From assembly GCA_031255175.1 (NCBI GenBank), contig JAIRTA010000046.1, positions 1 to 34,478 of the forward strand: a DNA stretch of 34,478 nt. Reading direction: 5' to 3'. The first letter of the stretch is position 1. Each line of letters opens with the position of its first letter. The translations under genes were made by a program, and so were the position numbers. Source of the stretch: Oscillospiraceae bacterium. Lineage in GTDB: Bacteria > Bacillota > Clostridia > Oscillospirales > UBA929. The notes under the pieces are model-generated. The model saw only the letters and a program-made list of their open reading frames with translations, had not been told where the DNA came from and did not search any database. This document shows positions 1-7,143 of the stretch, piece after piece.

Positions 1-456
1 GACATCAACAAGGTTCCGTCGATACGCCGCAACCCAACCATAGCGGACGTGTTCAGTCGTCTTGAATACGCCGAGCGCCAAGGCAGCGGATTGAAGAGGA
101 TACGGGAAGAGACATCAAACCTTTATGGCTACACGGACGACTACGCGCCGAAGTTCGAATCAACGCCGACGACGTTTTTCGTGATTTTGAGAAACATGAA
201 TTATGGCGACTTGGACGGTGCTACCAACCAAGTTACCGTCCAAGATAACAACCAAGATGAAAGGCTCAGATCGCTCCTTGAATTTTGCGCAATCGCCAGA
301 ACAAGAGATGAGATGCAGCATCATCTCGGAATCACGAATAGAGGGTATTTCAGGACTAACATTTTGAAGCCGCTACTGGAGTCCGGGCGGCTTGTGATGA
401 CCGTCCCTGACAAGCCGAATAGCCGCAATCAGAAATACGTGAGAGCAAGGTCATGA
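1..456 (+). CDS. C-terminal part of an AlbA_2/HATPase_c_4-type ATP-binding transcriptional regulator (5' end outside window)
   Basis: The reading frame is open from base 1 to the TGA at 454-456, so this is the last ~151 residues of a longer protein. Residues near the start (IADVFSRLEYAERQGSGLKR) match the HATPase_c_4 segment of COG2865-type proteins (RecG-like putative regulators), where a conserved GSG(L/I)xR loop follows a helix. The remainder looks like a C-terminal winged-helix domain: a short stretch with RTRDEM, then LGITNRGYFRTNILKPLLESG, where the recognition helix is expected. In this family the missing N-terminal AlbA_2 domain binds nucleic acid. It overlaps the next start codon by 4 bases (ATGA). 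Family assignment rests on these motifs only; the specific target is unknown. Confidence 0.72.
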   Translation, partial: DINKVPSIRRNPTIADVFSRLEYAERQGSGLKRIREETSNLYGYTDDYAPKFESTPTTFFVILRNMNYGDLDGATNQVTVQDNNQDERLRSLLEFCAIARTRDEMQHHLGITNRGYFRTNILKPLLESGRLVMTVPDKPNSRNQKYVRARS

Positions 457-677
457 TTCTGCCAACTGTCCGCGATAAGCGGTTCATCCTTATCCGCAGG
501 GGCGGCACGATGACAGACGAGACCCACCGAATACTTGCTCTTTGGGCGGCTGATTACGCCGAACACGTCCTGCCGATATTTGAAGCGGTACGCCCTGACG
601 ATGACCGCCCGCGGCTTGCGACTTATCACCGCCGCTGTTCGTTCAAGTCACTGCCGCGCATGAGTTTTCGACGAAAA

Positions 678-699
678 TTTTTGCCCCATTTTTGCCCCA
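678..699. repeat. 11-bp tandem direct repeat (TTTTTGCCCCA x2)
   Basis: Two exact copies of TTTTTGCCCCA lie head to tail at 678-688 and 689-699, in the non-coding junction between the truncated immunity gene and the tRNA pair. They could be residues of an integrase-associated site, but nothing in the sequence proves that. Confidence 0.6.
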
Positions 700-716
700 T
701 TTATTTCTTCCGAGGT

Positions 717-746
717 CGTACGAGTGCATACGAAAACGTACGAAAG
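717..746. repeat. Three 10-bp near-identical repeats (CGTACGAGTG / CATACGAAAA / CGTACGAAAG)
   Basis: Three consecutive 10-bp units share the pattern C-R-TACGA-R-x-R: 717-726, 727-736 and 737-746. The helical-turn spacing is the kind of arrangement seen in protein-binding arrays, including integrase arm sites. They lie just upstream of a tRNA promoter. Functional meaning is inferred only. Confidence 0.5.
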
Positions 747-757
747 CGCGCCCCCTC

Positions 758-786
758 TTGCGCTTTGCCGTGAAATGTGTTATAAT
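758..786 (+). promoter_or_regulatory. Sigma-A-type promoter upstream of tRNA-Gly(UCC)
   Basis: TTGCGC (758-763), 17-bp spacer, perfect TATAAT (781-786). It reads toward tRNA-Gly, whose first base is about 100 nt downstream. The stretch in between has a small AAGCCTT/AAGGCTT hairpin (804-824) and no gene. Confidence 0.65.
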
Positions 787-891
787 ACTTTCGTCGTACG
801 GGGAAGCCTTTGGTTTCAAGGCTTTGCGGCAAAGGCGTTGCGGGGTCTTGGTGCTGAAGGCGGACACAATCCGCTCTCCATGCCCATATAT

Positions 892-965
892 GCGGGTGTA
901 GTTCAATGGTAGAATCCCAGCCTTCCAAGCTGGTCGTGTGGGTTCGATTCCCATCACCCGCTCCA
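892..965 (+). tRNA. tRNA-Gly (anticodon UCC)
   Basis: The acceptor stem GCGGGTG (892-898) pairs with CACCCGC (955-961). The anticodon stem CCAGC/GCTGG (917-921 / 929-933) encloses the loop CTTCCAA with TCC at 924-926. The T-arm has GGTTCGATTCC, and the CCA end is encoded at 963-965. Decodes GGA/GGG. The open frames across it in other phases (GIEPTRPAWKAG type) are the familiar spurious translation of a tRNA-Gly. Confidence 0.97.
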
Positions 966-1031
966 CGCCGCCGCGGGCCGCGCCGTGGCCGTTTTGCGGC
1001 GGGTATTTGCGTTTCGGGTTTTGTTGCGCAT

Positions 1032-1062
1032 ACGCCCCGGCGGCGCTCCGGGGCGTGTCTTT
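1032..1062 (+). terminator. Hairpin between the two tRNA genes, probable terminator
   Basis: A 9-bp perfect stem, ACGCCCCGG (1032-1040) with CCGGGGCGT (1048-1056), and a 7-nt loop are followed by a weak T-rich run (GTCTTT). It lies between tRNA-Gly and tRNA-Arg and probably terminates tRNA-Gly transcripts, perhaps incompletely, since no clear promoter precedes tRNA-Arg. Confidence 0.55.
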
Positions 1063-1071
1063 GTTCTATGG

Positions 1072-1148
<77 letters not shown>

Positions 1149-1211
1149 AAACCTGCCGATTTTACAAAATCGGCGGGGCGTTCGTGACCATCGCAAGTCT
1201 CCCGAAGACGC

Positions 1212-1249
1212 AAAGGAGTCCGCTGAGGTAAGCCTCGGCGGGCTCCTTT
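1212..1249 (+). terminator. 17-bp hairpin downstream of tRNA-Arg, probable terminator
   Basis: A continuous stem of AAAGGAG-T-CCGC-T-GAGG (1212-1228) pairs with CCTC-G-GCGG-G-CTCCTTT (1233-1249). It has two G-U pairs and a TAAG tetraloop. It separates the tRNA unit from the purA promoter. The terminal T run is only three bases, so termination strength is uncertain; the A run on the left arm also gives a T run in the opposite direction. A smaller perfect repeat, GCCGATTTT/AAAATCGGC, lies at 1155-1174. Confidence 0.6.
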
Positions 1250-1297
1250 AGGCATCCGCCGCGGCGGAGCGCGGGGCGGGCATTTGAAACTTTCCCC

Positions 1298-1326
1298 TTG
1301 AAAAACGCGGGTTCGCTGTGTATAAT
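1298..1326 (+). promoter_or_regulatory. Promoter of the purA-glmS-purF-carA-carB/dapF operon
   Basis: TTGAAA (1298-1303), 17-bp spacer, perfect TATAAT (1321-1326), preceded by TGTG. This is the only good promoter I see before purA, and none of the downstream intergenic gaps (40, 48 and 56 nt) shows a comparable one. The leader is about 90 nt and begins with a perfect 8-bp hairpin, AGCGCGGG/CCCGCGCT (1334-1352), not followed by a T run. No purine riboswitch is apparent. Confidence 0.7.
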
Positions 1327-1422
1327 GGACGTGAGCGCGGGACGCCCGCGCTTGTCGTTGTGCGGCTTGCGGGCCGGAAACGCTTGGTTCTCTCTGAGGC
1401 TATATGAAATGGAGGGACTGCT

Positions 1423-2697
1423 GTGCTCACAGCAATCGCCGGGATCAACTGGGGTGATGAGGGCAAGGGACGCATGGTAGATCTGCTGTCGCAGGATTAC
1501 GGCGTCATTGTCCGCTATCAGGGGGGTAATAACGCCGGACATACCGTGATCAACGAGCGCGGGAAATTTATTTTGAATTTGCTGCCATCCGGCATTCTGC
1601 GGGAGGACACCGTGAATGTCATGGGCACCGGCATGGTGATCGATCTGGCGCATCTCTGCGGAGAAATCGACGAACTGGGCCGGCATGGCGTGTCCGTCAC
1701 GCCGGAGCAACTCAAAATCAGCGACCGGGCCGTGATCTGCTTCCCCTACCACGGGGCGCAAGACGTCCTGGAGGAGGAGCGGCTGGGCGACAAAAAATTC
1801 GGCTCCACCCGCAGGGGCATCGCGCCGGTATACGCCGACAAATACATGAAGAAAGCCATCCGCGTGGGCGATCTGCTCTGCCCCGACACCTGGCGGGAGA
1901 GGCTGACGGACATCCTGTCGTGGAAGAATCTCACGCTGGCCGGCGGTTACGGCAGCGGCGAGGTCACGGCAGACGAGTGCCTGCGCTGGCTGGAGACATA
2001 CGGCCGACGCCTCGCACCCTTTGTCTGCGACACGACGCATTACCTGACGGACGCCGTCGCGCGCGGGGAGAACATTCTCTTTGAGGCGCAGCTCGGCGCG
2101 CTCAGAGACATCGACTTCGGCATCTACCCCTACACCACATCTTCGCAGACCCTGGCCGCTTACGCGCCCACCGGCGCGGGCATCCCGGCCGCCAAACTCG
2201 ACTGCACGGTCGGCGTCATGAAGGCGTACTCGAGCTGTGTGGGCGAGGGCCCCTTTACGGTGGAGATGTTTGGGGACGAGGCGGCGCGCCTGCGGGAGGC
2301 GGGCGAGGAGTACGGCGCCGCCACCGGGCGGCCGCGGCGGGTGGGCGCGTTCGACGCCGTTGCCTCCCGCTACGGGGTGACCATCCAGGGCGCCGACTGC
2401 CTGGCGCTCACCAAACTCGACGTTCTTTCATATTTGGAAAAAATTCCCATTTGCACGGCCTATGAGATCGACGGGACGCGGACCACGGAGTTTCCCGTGG
2501 GGCAGCGCCTTGTGAGAGCCCGGCCCGTGTACGATTATATGGACGGTTTTCGAACGGACATCTCCGCCTGCCGCGACATCCGCGACCTGCCGAAGGAGGC
2601 GGTGGCCTATGTGCGCCGGCTGGAGGAGGCCGTGGGCTGTCCCATCCGGTATCTGTCCGTCGGGCCGGCCCGCGGCGATTACATCGCCATCGGCTGA
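1423..2697 (+). CDS. purA: Adenylosuccinate synthetase
   Basis: Catalyses GTP-dependent joining of IMP and aspartate to adenylosuccinate, the first committed step to AMP, in the cytoplasm. At 424 residues the length fits the family. The N-terminus has the P-loop-like WGDEGKG, with catalytic Asp12 and His40 (in GGNNAGHT) at the positions of E. coli Asp13 and His41. LLPSGIL follows, and the C-terminus has the ISVGP-type motif (LSVGPARGDYI). The family signature usually written GIGPAY reads GIAPVY here. The start is GTG at 1423 with GGAGGG six bases upstream; no better ATG is available. First gene of the operon, 40 bases before glmS. No regulatory element other than the promoter and leader hairpin is visible. 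Confidence 0.96.
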   Translation: MLTAIAGINWGDEGKGRMVDLLSQDYGVIVRYQGGNNAGHTVINERGKFILNLLPSGILREDTVNVMGTGMVIDLAHLCGEIDELGRHGVSVTPEQLKISDRAVICFPYHGAQDVLEEERLGDKKFGSTRRGIAPVYADKYMKKAIRVGDLLCPDTWRERLTDILSWKNLTLAGGYGSGEVTADECLRWLETYGRRLAPFVCDTTHYLTDAVARGENILFEAQLGALRDIDFGIYPYTTSSQTLAAYAPTGAGIPAAKLDCTVGVMKAYSSCVGEGPFTVEMFGDEAARLREAGEEYGAATGRPRRVGAFDAVASRYGVTIQGADCLALTKLDVLSYLEKIPICTAYEIDGTRTTEFPVGQRLVRARPVYDYMDGFRTDISACRDIRDLPKEAVAYVRRLEEAVGCPIRYLSVGPARGDYIAIG

Positions 2698-2737
2698 CGG
2701 CGGCGGTTTGCGTTGAAGAAGGAAGAGGGAGGCGCCT

Positions 2738-4549
2738 ATGTGCGGGATCATCGGATATGTCGGAACCGAAGATACGGTTCCCATTATCCTTGAGGGACTC
2801 AAAAAGCTGGAATACCGGGGCTACGACTCGGCGGGCCTCGCGATATTGGACCGGGGCGCGGTCTCCGTCGTCAAACAGAAGGGCCGCCTCACGGCGCTGG
2901 AGGAGGCGCTGCGGCAAAATCCATTGACCGGGCATATCGGCATCGGGCATACGCGGTGGGCGACGCACGGGGAACCGTCGGACACAAATTCCCACCCGCA
3001 TCTCGGCAGCCAGCGGAAGATCGCCATAGTCCACAACGGGATCATCGAAAACCATCGGTACCTGCGCGAGACGCTGGAGCGCAAAGGGGTGGTGTTCCAC
3101 TCCGAGACAGACAGCGAGATTGTGGCGCAGCTTGCCGAATACTATCACCGCGGCGACATCATGGACACCGTGATCCGGGTGACCAACGCCCTGGAGGGGT
3201 CTTACGCGCTGGGGTTTTTGTGCGCCGACGACCCCGACAAGCTGATCGCCGTGCGAAAGGACAACCCGCTGATCATCGGGCTCTCCGACGGGGGCAACTT
3301 CATCGCCTCCGACGTCCCGGCCGTCCTGAAGCACACAAACAAGATCTGTTATCTTGAGGACCGGGAGATCGCCGTGCTCGAGAAAGACCGCGTCACCTTC
3401 TATAGCCGGGACAGGGAAGTGATCCACAAGACGCCGGAGACGATCTCCTGGAATTTTGAGAGCGCCGAAAAGGGCGGTTATAAGCACTTCATGTTCAAAG
3501 AGATCATGGAACAGCCCCGGGTGCTGCGGGACACCATCCGCTCCGCGCTGCCGGGCGGCACGAACCACGCGGTCATCGAGGCGCTGGACATCGGGCGGTA
3601 CAGTCAGATCTTTTTTACGGCCTGCGGCTCGGCCTACAACGTGAGCATGGTGGGGAAATACGTGCTGGAACGGCTCTGCCGCTTTCCCGTCACGGCGGAT
3701 CTCGCCAGTGAGTTTCGCTACCGCGACGCGGTGATCGATGCCCGCACACTGGTGATTGTCATCAGCCAGTCGGGGGAGACCGCCGACAGCATCGCGGCGC
3801 TGCGCGAGGCCAAGCGCAAGGGGGCCGACACGCTGGCCATTGTCAATGTCGTCGGCAGCACGATCGCCAAAGAGGCGGACCACACGGTCTACACGATGGC
3901 CGGCCCGGAGATCGCCGTGGCGACGACCAAGGCCTTCAGCGCCCAGCTTGCGCTGCTGTATCTGCTGGCTGTCCGCTTTGCCCGGGGGCTCGGCCGTGTC
4001 ACACCGCCGGAGGAGGCGGCTCTGCTGGCCGATTTGGAGGAACTGCCGGACCAGGCGGAGGCCCTGTTTGCCCACGTGGACCGGATCCAGCAATACGCCG
4101 CCACCTGTTTCAACTGCAAGAGCATCTTTTTCATCGGGCGCAATGTGGACTACGCCATTGCGCTGGAGGGTTCGCTGAAACTGAAAGAGATCTCCTATAT
4201 TCATTCCGAGGCTTACGCGGGCGGAGAACTGAAACACGGGACCATCTCGCTCATCGAGGAGGGCACGCTGGTGGTGGCGATCGCCTGCACCGAGCGGCTC
4301 TACGGCAAGACCGCGAGCAATGTGGAGCAGGTCCTCAGCCGGGGCGCGCGGGTGCTGTTTCTCACAAGCTCCGGGGAGACGGAAGAGACAGACTGCCTCT
4401 CACTGCTGCCCATCCGGCCCGTGAGCGAGTGGCTGGCGCCCTCTCTGTCCGTCATCTGGCTCCAGCTGTTCAGCTATTATGTGGCCGTCTACAAGGGCTG
4501 TGACATCGACAAACCCAGGAATCTCGCCAAGAGCGTCACGGTGGAGTGA
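2738..4549 (+). CDS. glmS: Glutamine--fructose-6-phosphate aminotransferase (isomerizing)
   Basis: Makes glucosamine-6-phosphate from fructose-6-phosphate and glutamine, the entry to UDP-GlcNAc for peptidoglycan. At 603 residues it is full length. Cys2 (MCGIIGYVG) is the class II amidotransferase nucleophile once Met is removed. HTRWATHG and the HNGIIEN loop follow in the glutaminase domain (~1-235). Two SIS domains fill the rest, with KHFMFKEIMEQP, ACGSAYN, SQSGETADS and the C-terminal DKPRNLAKSVTVE, whose Lys598 corresponds to the sugar-binding lysine. The start is ATG with GAGGGAGG five bases upstream. The gap to purA is only 40 bases, so the ~150-nt glmS ribozyme common in Firmicutes cannot sit directly upstream. 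Confidence 0.97.
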   Translation: MCGIIGYVGTEDTVPIILEGLKKLEYRGYDSAGLAILDRGAVSVVKQKGRLTALEEALRQNPLTGHIGIGHTRWATHGEPSDTNSHPHLGSQRKIAIVHNGIIENHRYLRETLERKGVVFHSETDSEIVAQLAEYYHRGDIMDTVIRVTNALEGSYALGFLCADDPDKLIAVRKDNPLIIGLSDGGNFIASDVPAVLKHTNKICYLEDREIAVLEKDRVTFYSRDREVIHKTPETISWNFESAEKGGYKHFMFKEIMEQPRVLRDTIRSALPGGTNHAVIEALDIGRYSQIFFTACGSAYNVSMVGKYVLERLCRFPVTADLASEFRYRDAVIDARTLVIVISQSGETADSIAALREAKRKGADTLAIVNVVGSTIAKEADHTVYTMAGPEIAVATTKAFSAQLALLYLLAVRFARGLGRVTPPEEAALLADLEELPDQAEALFAHVDRIQQYAATCFNCKSIFFIGRNVDYAIALEGSLKLKEISYIHSEAYAGGELKHGTISLIEEGTLVVAIACTERLYGKTASNVEQVLSRGARVLFLTSSGETEETDCLSLLPIRPVSEWLAPSLSVIWLQLFSYYVAVYKGCDIDKPRNLAKSVTVE

Positions 4550-4597
4550 ACGGATCCGCCGGCGGCGGCATCTCATCCACCGGGAAAGGATCGGACA

Positions 4598-5986
4598 TTG
4601 AACAGAAGCGATAAGCCGAGGGAGGAATGCGCGGTGTTCGGCGCCAGCCTGTTTGTGCAGGAGGCGGCCGGTCTCACCTACAACGGGCTGCTGTCGATGC
4701 AGCACAGAGGGCAGGAGGGCACAGGCATTGCCGTGCTCTCGGGCAGTAACATTGTCTGCCACAAAGACACCGGGCTTGTCAATGAGGTGTTTACGCGCGA
4801 GAACTTGGGGAAGATCCACAAGAGCAAGCTGGCCGTGGGGCACAACCGTTACTCCACCACCGGCCGGAGCGCTCACATCAATTTGCAGCCGTTTGTGACG
4901 GAATACCTGACAGGGCGCATTGCCGCCGTCCACAACGGCAACGTCACAAATGCCGGAAAGATCAAACGGCAGCTCATGGCGCGGGGGCTGAATTTCAACG
5001 CCACCAGCGACACCGAGGTCATTGCCTCTCTCATCGCCTACCACTGTATGCGGGAAAAAGACGCCCTCAAGGGGGTCATCCGGGCCGCGGACGAGCTGGA
5101 GGGCGCGTTCACGCTGATCATCCTCAGCAGCGAAAAAAAACTGATTGCCGTGCGGGATGGCTCCGGATACCGCCCGCTTTGCATCGGGCGCGGCCCCGCG
5201 GGCCTGGTTGTCGCGTCGGAAAGCTGCGCGCTGGACAGCTGCGGTTTCCGTTTTGTGCGCGATGTGCGCCCCGGGGAGGTCGTCGTCATCGAAAACGGCG
5301 AGATCATCTTCGAAGAGGTGATCTTGGAAAAGAAAGACCCGAGCAGCGGGTTGTGCATCTTCGAATACGTCTACTTTGCGCGCCCGGACTCCAACATCGA
5401 CGGCCTCAGCGTATATGAGGCGCGTTACAACATGGGGCGGATGCTCGCCCGGGAACACCCCGTGACGGCGGACGCCGTCTGCGGCGTGCCCGACAGCGGC
5501 CTTGAGGCCGCAATCGGCTACGCGAGTGAGAGCGGTCTGCCGCTTGTCTCCGGGTTTGTCAAAAACCGTTATATCGGGCGCAGCTTTATCTTTCCCACGC
5601 AGTCGGAACGCGAGAGCGCCGTCAAGATGAAACTGAACCCCCTGCGGGCCAATTTGCAGGGGAAGAGCATCGTGCTGGTGGACGATTCCATCGTCCGGGG
5701 CACAACCAGCGAGAAGATCGTCACTGCGCTGAAACAGGCGGGCGCGCGCGAGGTCCACATGCGCATCTCGTCGCCGCCGTTTCGGTATGCCTGCTACTTT
5801 GGCACGGACATCGACACGGAAGAAAATCTCATAGCGAACAAGATGGAGTTGGCCGCCATCAGAGATAAGATCGGCGCGGACAGCCTGGGTTATATCAGCA
5901 TCGGGGGCCTGAAAGCCGCCTGCGAGAAGGCCGCGCTGCCGTTTTGCACCAAGTGCTTCACAGGCCACGGACAAAAAGAGAGATAG
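4598..5986 (+). CDS. purF: Amidophosphoribosyltransferase
   Basis: Transfers glutamine ammonia to PRPP to give 5-phosphoribosylamine, the first step of purine synthesis. At 462 residues it is of the Bacillus subtilis type. A 10-residue propeptide ends in REE before catalytic Cys11 (CAVFG), implying autocatalytic processing. Four cysteines, C253 (GLCIFEYVYF), C399 (RYACYFG), C450 and C453 (CTKCFTG), match the 4Fe-4S ligands of the B. subtilis enzyme, suggesting an oxygen-sensitive form. The PRPP loop VLVDDSIVRGTTS lies at ~359-371. I chose the TTG at 4598, seven bases after AAAGGA, because it gives exactly the expected propeptide. Lies 48 bases after glmS and 56 bases before carA. Confidence 0.96.
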   Translation: MNRSDKPREECAVFGASLFVQEAAGLTYNGLLSMQHRGQEGTGIAVLSGSNIVCHKDTGLVNEVFTRENLGKIHKSKLAVGHNRYSTTGRSAHINLQPFVTEYLTGRIAAVHNGNVTNAGKIKRQLMARGLNFNATSDTEVIASLIAYHCMREKDALKGVIRAADELEGAFTLIILSSEKKLIAVRDGSGYRPLCIGRGPAGLVVASESCALDSCGFRFVRDVRPGEVVVIENGEIIFEEVILEKKDPSSGLCIFEYVYFARPDSNIDGLSVYEARYNMGRMLAREHPVTADAVCGVPDSGLEAAIGYASESGLPLVSGFVKNRYIGRSFIFPTQSERESAVKMKLNPLRANLQGKSIVLVDDSIVRGTTSEKIVTALKQAGAREVHMRISSPPFRYACYFGTDIDTEENLIANKMELAAIRDKIGADSLGYISIGGLKAACEKAALPFCTKCFTGHGQKER

Positions 5987-6042
5987 GCCGCGCCGCGGCC
6001 AAGGCCGGCGCGGCGTGGGATAAAGCGGATGGAGGAAAAAGC

Positions 6043-7143
6043 ATGACGACTGCATATCTGCTGCTGGAAAACGGCATGGTGTTTGAGGGAGAGGCGTTCG
6101 GCTGTCGGGGGAGCGCCCTGGGTGAGGTGGTGTTCACCACCGGCATGACAGGGTATTTGGAGACATTGACCGACAAGAGTTATTACGGGCAGATCATTGT
6201 TCAGACGTTCCCCCTAATCGGCAACTACGGCGTCATTCCTTCCGATTTCGAAACCGACCCCACGCGCGGGCGTCTTGTGCATGCGAAAGCCTATGTTGTG
6301 AAGAACTGGTGTCGGACGCCTTCTAATTTCAGGAGTGAGGGCGATCTTGACACTTTTTTGAAATCGCAAAATATCATCGGCTTGCACGGCATCGACACGC
6401 GCGCGCTCACAAAGGTCATTCGGGAGAGCGGCGTGATGAACGGCGCCGTGACGGACGACCCGTCGTCTGTCGACGCGGAGGCGCTGCGCGCCCACCGGGT
6501 GCGGGACGCGGTGGCGAACGTCTCCACCGACACCGTTCTCCATTTCCCCTGTGAGGCGGGCCGGTACAAGGTGGCCCTGGTAGATTATGGGTTAAAGGAG
6601 AACATCCGCCGGGAGCTGACGCGGCGCGGGTGCGATGTGTGGATCTTCCCCCACAACGCCTCCGCGCGGGACATCCTTGCCGTTGAGCCGGACGGCGTCA
6701 TGCTCTCAAACGGACCCGGCGACCCGGCCGACAACCCGGCGGAGATCGAAACGCTGCGTGAGCTGATGCAAACCGGCCGCCCCATCTTCGGCATCTGCCT
6801 GGGGCATCAGCTTCTGGCCCTGGCCAGCGGCTTTCGGACGGAAAAACTCAAATTCGGCCACCGCGGCGCCAACCAGCCGGTGAAGGATCTGACGACGGGC
6901 CTTGTGTACATCACGAGCCAAAATCACGGCTACGCCGTCGTCCGCGGCAGCGTCGACCCGGCCGTGGCCCGGGAGTTCTTTGTCAACGTCAACGACAACA
7001 CCTGCGAGGGCCTCTCCTATGTGAACGCCCCGGTGTTTTCGGCGCAGTTCCACCCGGAGGCCTGCGGCGGCCCGCTCGATACGGGGTTCCTGTTTGACAG
7101 GTTCCTGCGTATGATGGCGCCGGCGCCTCTGAAAGGAGAGTGA
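6043..7143 (+). CDS. carA: Carbamoyl-phosphate synthase small (glutaminase) subunit
   Basis: Supplies ammonia from glutamine to CarB for carbamoyl phosphate, used in pyrimidine and arginine synthesis. The 366 residues fit the family. The N-terminal CPSase small domain has FTTGMTGYLET and SYYGQIIV. The C-terminal class I amidotransferase has GPGDP, the nucleophile Cys252 in GICLGHQ, TSQNHGYAV, and His337/Glu339 in QFHPEA. The frame is open further upstream, to 5944, but the start is the ATG at 6043, because GGAGG sits seven bases before it and the protein begins there with the usual hydrophobic strand. The TGA abuts the carB start (0-base gap), so translation is probably coupled. Confidence 0.96.
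   Translation: MTTAYLLLENGMVFEGEAFGCRGSALGEVVFTTGMTGYLETLTDKSYYGQIIVQTFPLIGNYGVIPSDFETDPTRGRLVHAKAYVVKNWCRTPSNFRSEGDLDTFLKSQNIIGLHGIDTRALTKVIRESGVMNGAVTDDPSSVDAEALRAHRVRDAVANVSTDTVLHFPCEAGRYKVALVDYGLKENIRRELTRRGCDVWIFPHNASARDILAVEPDGVMLSNGPGDPADNPAEIETLRELMQTGRPIFGICLGHQLLALASGFRTEKLKFGHRGANQPVKDLTTGLVYITSQNHGYAVVRGSVDPAVAREFFVNVNDNTCEGLSYVNAPVFSAQFHPEACGGPLDTGFLFDRFLRMMAPAPLKGE

Larger units (their letters stand above)
453..773 (+). pseudogene. Truncated Imm-5-like putative immunity protein
   Basis: The ATG at 453 overlaps the upstream stop (ATGA). The first ~54 residues, with RRGGT, then LALWAADYAEHVLPIFE and DDDRPR, are what I recognise as the N-terminus of the small Imm-5-like putative immunity proteins common in Actinobacteria and Firmicutes. 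Family members continue after DDRPR into an alpha-helical region of a hundred or so residues. Here the similarity stops at about base 614 and the frame runs on through arginine-rich, non-protein-like sequence to a stop at 771-773. The downstream sequence contains short direct repeats and lies next to a tRNA gene, so the likely cause is a deletion or insertion junction. I infer a non-functional 5' remnant. An internal ATG at 510 is a possible alternative start. Confidence 0.55.

Noticed and set aside
2698-2737. glmS ribozyme before glmS
   Set aside because: The 40-base gap is far too short and shows none of the ribozyme core.
2408-6055. Long minus-strand open frames (609 and 551 codons) opposite purA, glmS and purF
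   Set aside because: They are shadows from GC-rich codon bias opposite well-identified genes, with histidine/arginine/aspartate-rich low-complexity products.
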